This document shows positions 62,243-64,000 of a DNA stretch of 64,000 nt, piece after piece. The stretch is from Limnobacter sp. (GTDB taxonomy: Bacteria; Pseudomonadota; Gammaproteobacteria; Burkholderiales; Burkholderiaceae_B), in contig JARWZZ010000009.1 in assembly GCA_029866125.1 (NCBI GenBank), positions 28,995 to 92,994 on the forward strand, read 5' to 3'. The position numbers and the translations under genes are program-made. Below the pieces are notes generated by a model. It had not been told where the DNA came from. It ran no database searches and was given only the letters and a program-made list of their open reading frames with translations. The stretch's first letter is position 1. Each line of letters begins with the position of its first letter.

Positions 62243-64000
62243 ATGGGGTTTTTTAAGTTCAATGCAAATGCCAGTGACTGTACAAAACTAAAAAACGCCT
62301 TGGATAGGTTGTCAAAAGGAGATTACAAAGGTTTTGACAACTCGATGACCGACCTTTCAGGGGTAGAAAGGGAAATTGCCGAATTGGTTCGAAGTTCAAT
62401 GGTTTCTATCCAGAATCTACATGAGCAAGAAACCGAGAAAGTGAAGTTTGTCTTCGACAGCGTGTTGACAGGAACTGAGGGCTGGCAAGAAAAGTGCCCT
62501 ACCAAACTACACGGTTCAGCACAGAAGCTTGCTGATCACATACACATGCTCACCACCAAGAATGCTGCACTTGATTTGGTGGACAGTAAGATCATGATCG
62601 CGGACAACGACCGTGTATTGAGCTATTTCAACAAATCCGCAAACAAAATGTTGTCGGAATCACAGATTGAGTTGAACAAACGCCTTGGTAACTTCCGGCT
62701 GGAAGATTTGATGGGTGGATCGATTGATAGGTATCACAAAGACCCAGAAAAGACAGCTCAGATGCTGCGTGAAATGACTGGTGTGAAAGAGGTTCCGCTC
62801 AAGTTCGGCTTAAAAGACTTCCGTCTGCGCGTGCAGGCTTTGTTTGGAGATCATGGAGAGAAGCTCGGTTTGATGGCGGAATGGGTCGACGTCACCGAAG
62901 AGAAGTATGTTACGGAAGAGGTGAGTAACCTCGTTGAAAGTATTCGACAAGGTGTGCTTGACAAGCGAATTGATCTTGAAGGGAAGTCGGGACTGATTCA
63001 ACATTTGGGATCAAATATCAATGACGCTTTGGATGCAGTGATTGAACCACTGAATGTGGCTGCCAATTATGTGGATCGAATTTCCAAGGGTGACATCCCT
63101 GAAAAGATTACAGACCATTACAACGGCGATTTCAACACCATCAAGAACAACTTGAACCGTGCAATTGATGCGGTGAACAAGATGACCTTGGACGCAGACA
63201 TGTTAAGCAAAGCCGCAGTGGACGGATTGCTTTCAACCCGAGCCGATGCAAGTCAGCATGAAGGCGATTTTAGAAAAATCGTGCAAGGTGTGAATCAAAC
63301 CCTAGATGCGGTGATTGGACCACTGAATGTGGCTGCCAATTATGTAGATCGAATCTTCAAAGGTGACATCCCTGAGAAGATTACAGACAAATACAACTGT
63401 GACTTCAACACCATCAAGAACAACCTGAACACCTGTATCAGTGTGGTCAATAACCTGGTGGCGGACGCCGATATGTTGGCCAATGCAGCAGTGGAAGGTC
63501 GACTAGAAACGCGAGCCGATGCAACTCAGCATGAGGGCGACTTCCGAAAGATTGTGCAAGGTGTGAACCAAACGCTAGACGCGGTGATTGGGCCACTGAA
63601 TGTGGCTGCCAATTATGTGGACCGAATCTCCAAAGGTGATATTCCCGAGAAGATCACGGACAACTACAACGGCGACTTCAACACCATCAAGAACAACTTG
63701 AACCGTGCAATTGATGCGGTGAACAAGATGATCTTGGACGCAGACATGTTGAGCAAAGCCGCAGTGGACGGATTGCTTTCAACCCGAGCCGATGCAAGTC
63801 AGCATGAAGGCGATTTCCGAAAGATTGTGCAAGGTGTGAATCAAACGCTAGACGCGGTGATTGGACCACTGAATGTGGCTGCCAATTATGTGGATCGAAT
63901 CTCCAAGGGCGACATACCCGAGAAGATCACAGACAACTACAACGGCGATTTCAACACCATCAAGAACAACTTGAACCGTGCAATTGATGCAGTGAACAAG
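62243..64000 (+). CDS. cytosolic chemoreceptor-like protein with PAS and tandem HAMP repeats (3' end cut)
   Basis: Open from ATG 62243 (GGGG seven bases upstream; ATG 62240 also in frame) to the window end, 586 codons so far. There is no membrane helix, so it is soluble. Residues about 100-230 are PAS-like (DSKIMIADNDRVLSYFNKSA, then AEWVDVTEEKY). From residue about 264 onward there is a 91-residue repeat holding two HAMP-type units (PLNVAANYVDRISKGDIPEK and DGLLSTRADASQHEGDFRKI). This is the poly-HAMP layout of cytosolic MCPs. The signalling tip lies beyond the window. The kinase-control partner is unknown. Confidence 0.78.
   Translation, partial: MGFFKFNANASDCTKLKNALDRLSKGDYKGFDNSMTDLSGVEREIAELVRSSMVSIQNLHEQETEKVKFVFDSVLTGTEGWQEKCPTKLHGSAQKLADHIHMLTTKNAALDLVDSKIMIADNDRVLSYFNKSANKMLSESQIELNKRLGNFRLEDLMGGSIDRYHKDPEKTAQMLREMTGVKEVPLKFGLKDFRLRVQALFGDHGEKLGLMAEWVDVTEEKYVTEEVSNLVESIRQGVLDKRIDLEGKSGLIQHLGSNINDALDAVIEPLNVAANYVDRISKGDIPEKITDHYNGDFNTIKNNLNRAIDAVNKMTLDADMLSKAAVDGLLSTRADASQHEGDFRKIVQGVNQTLDAVIGPLNVAANYVDRIFKGDIPEKITDKYNCDFNTIKNNLNTCISVVNNLVADADMLANAAVEGRLETRADATQHEGDFRKIVQGVNQTLDAVIGPLNVAANYVDRISKGDIPEKITDNYNGDFNTIKNNLNRAIDAVNKMILDADMLSKAAVDGLLSTRADASQHEGDFRKIVQGVNQTLDAVIGPLNVAANYVDRISKGDIPEKITDNYNGDFNTIKNNLNRAIDAVNK
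63032..64000 (+). repeat. 273-bp tandem repeats coding di-HAMP units
   Basis: Units begin at 63032, 63305, 63578 and 63851, exactly 273 bases (91 codons) apart; the last is cut by the window. Units 1 and 3 are nearly identical over long stretches, whereas unit 2 differs more (CISVVNNLVADADMLANAAV), giving a 546-bp higher-order period. Confidence 0.92.

Noticed and set aside
63032..64000. CRISPR or transposon interpretation of the long repeats
   Set aside because: The repeats are in-frame coding units of 273 bp without spacers, inverted ends or a transposase.

Overview
The window reads as a chromosomal segment of a betaproteobacterium in the Burkholderiales. A freshwater or marine Limnobacter-like organism is my best guess, from gene content and moderate GC only; this is inference, since no rRNA or marker gene is present. 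Supporting traits are a urtABCDE-ureDABCEFG urea module, AlkB alkane hydroxylase with an AraC regulator, an alkyl sulfatase lipoprotein, Tat-exported PhoD, and many Burkholderiales-type regulators. No rRNA, tRNA, CRISPR array, transposase or integron integrase was found.

Layout. 1-3.3 kb: an edge-truncated alkyl sulfatase, a DUF1653 protein and a PIN-toxin/antitoxin pair with a two-palindrome operator. 3.3-6.1 kb: a molybdenum hydroxylase pair (IorAB-like). 6.1-9.4 kb: a membrane-anchored class III aminotransferase divergent from a phosphatidylserine decarboxylase, then an MBL hydrolase. 9.4-13.5 kb: UDP-glucose dehydrogenase, a glycosyltransferase and an LpxH-like phosphoesterase in one overlapping operon, plus a membrane protein. 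13.7-25.4 kb: one long minus-strand unit for urea import (urtABCDE), urease (ureABC), maturation (ureDEFG) and nickel uptake (hupE/ureJ).

25.7-30.1 kb is the accessory region. A HigBA-type toxin-antitoxin pair is followed by four minus-strand gene cassettes, each ending in a recognisable integron attC site (a fifth, degenerate site is possible), and then an orphan brnA antitoxin beside a brnT toxin remnant. With no integrase in view this is a CALIN-like array. Its cassettes include a TIR-like NAD-binding effector and three unknown proteins, one with a HEPN-like RN-x3-H motif. It is the best candidate in the window for undescribed, possibly anti-phage, functions.

30.2-64 kb: a NCS1-permease/histidine-kinase/receiver fusion with a LuxR response regulator; PhoD; an SH3/DUF4384 lipoprotein-like protein; alkB and its AraC regulator; lrgAB; a block of surface or secreted proteins (Gly/Thr-repeat protein, TadG-like protein, unknown); a PF10118 metalloenzyme under two TetR-like operators; a double-PP2C SpoIIE-type phosphatase; pal; a Fur-box-linked small coiled-coil protein; a Pho-box-linked pstS; a YhgE/Pip protein; gor; a nucleotidyltransferase with an inverted repeat on its start; an LVIVD lipoprotein coupled to a DUF305 protein; an acyl-CoA ligase; and a cytosolic chemoreceptor with exact 273-bp tandem HAMP repeats that runs off the end.
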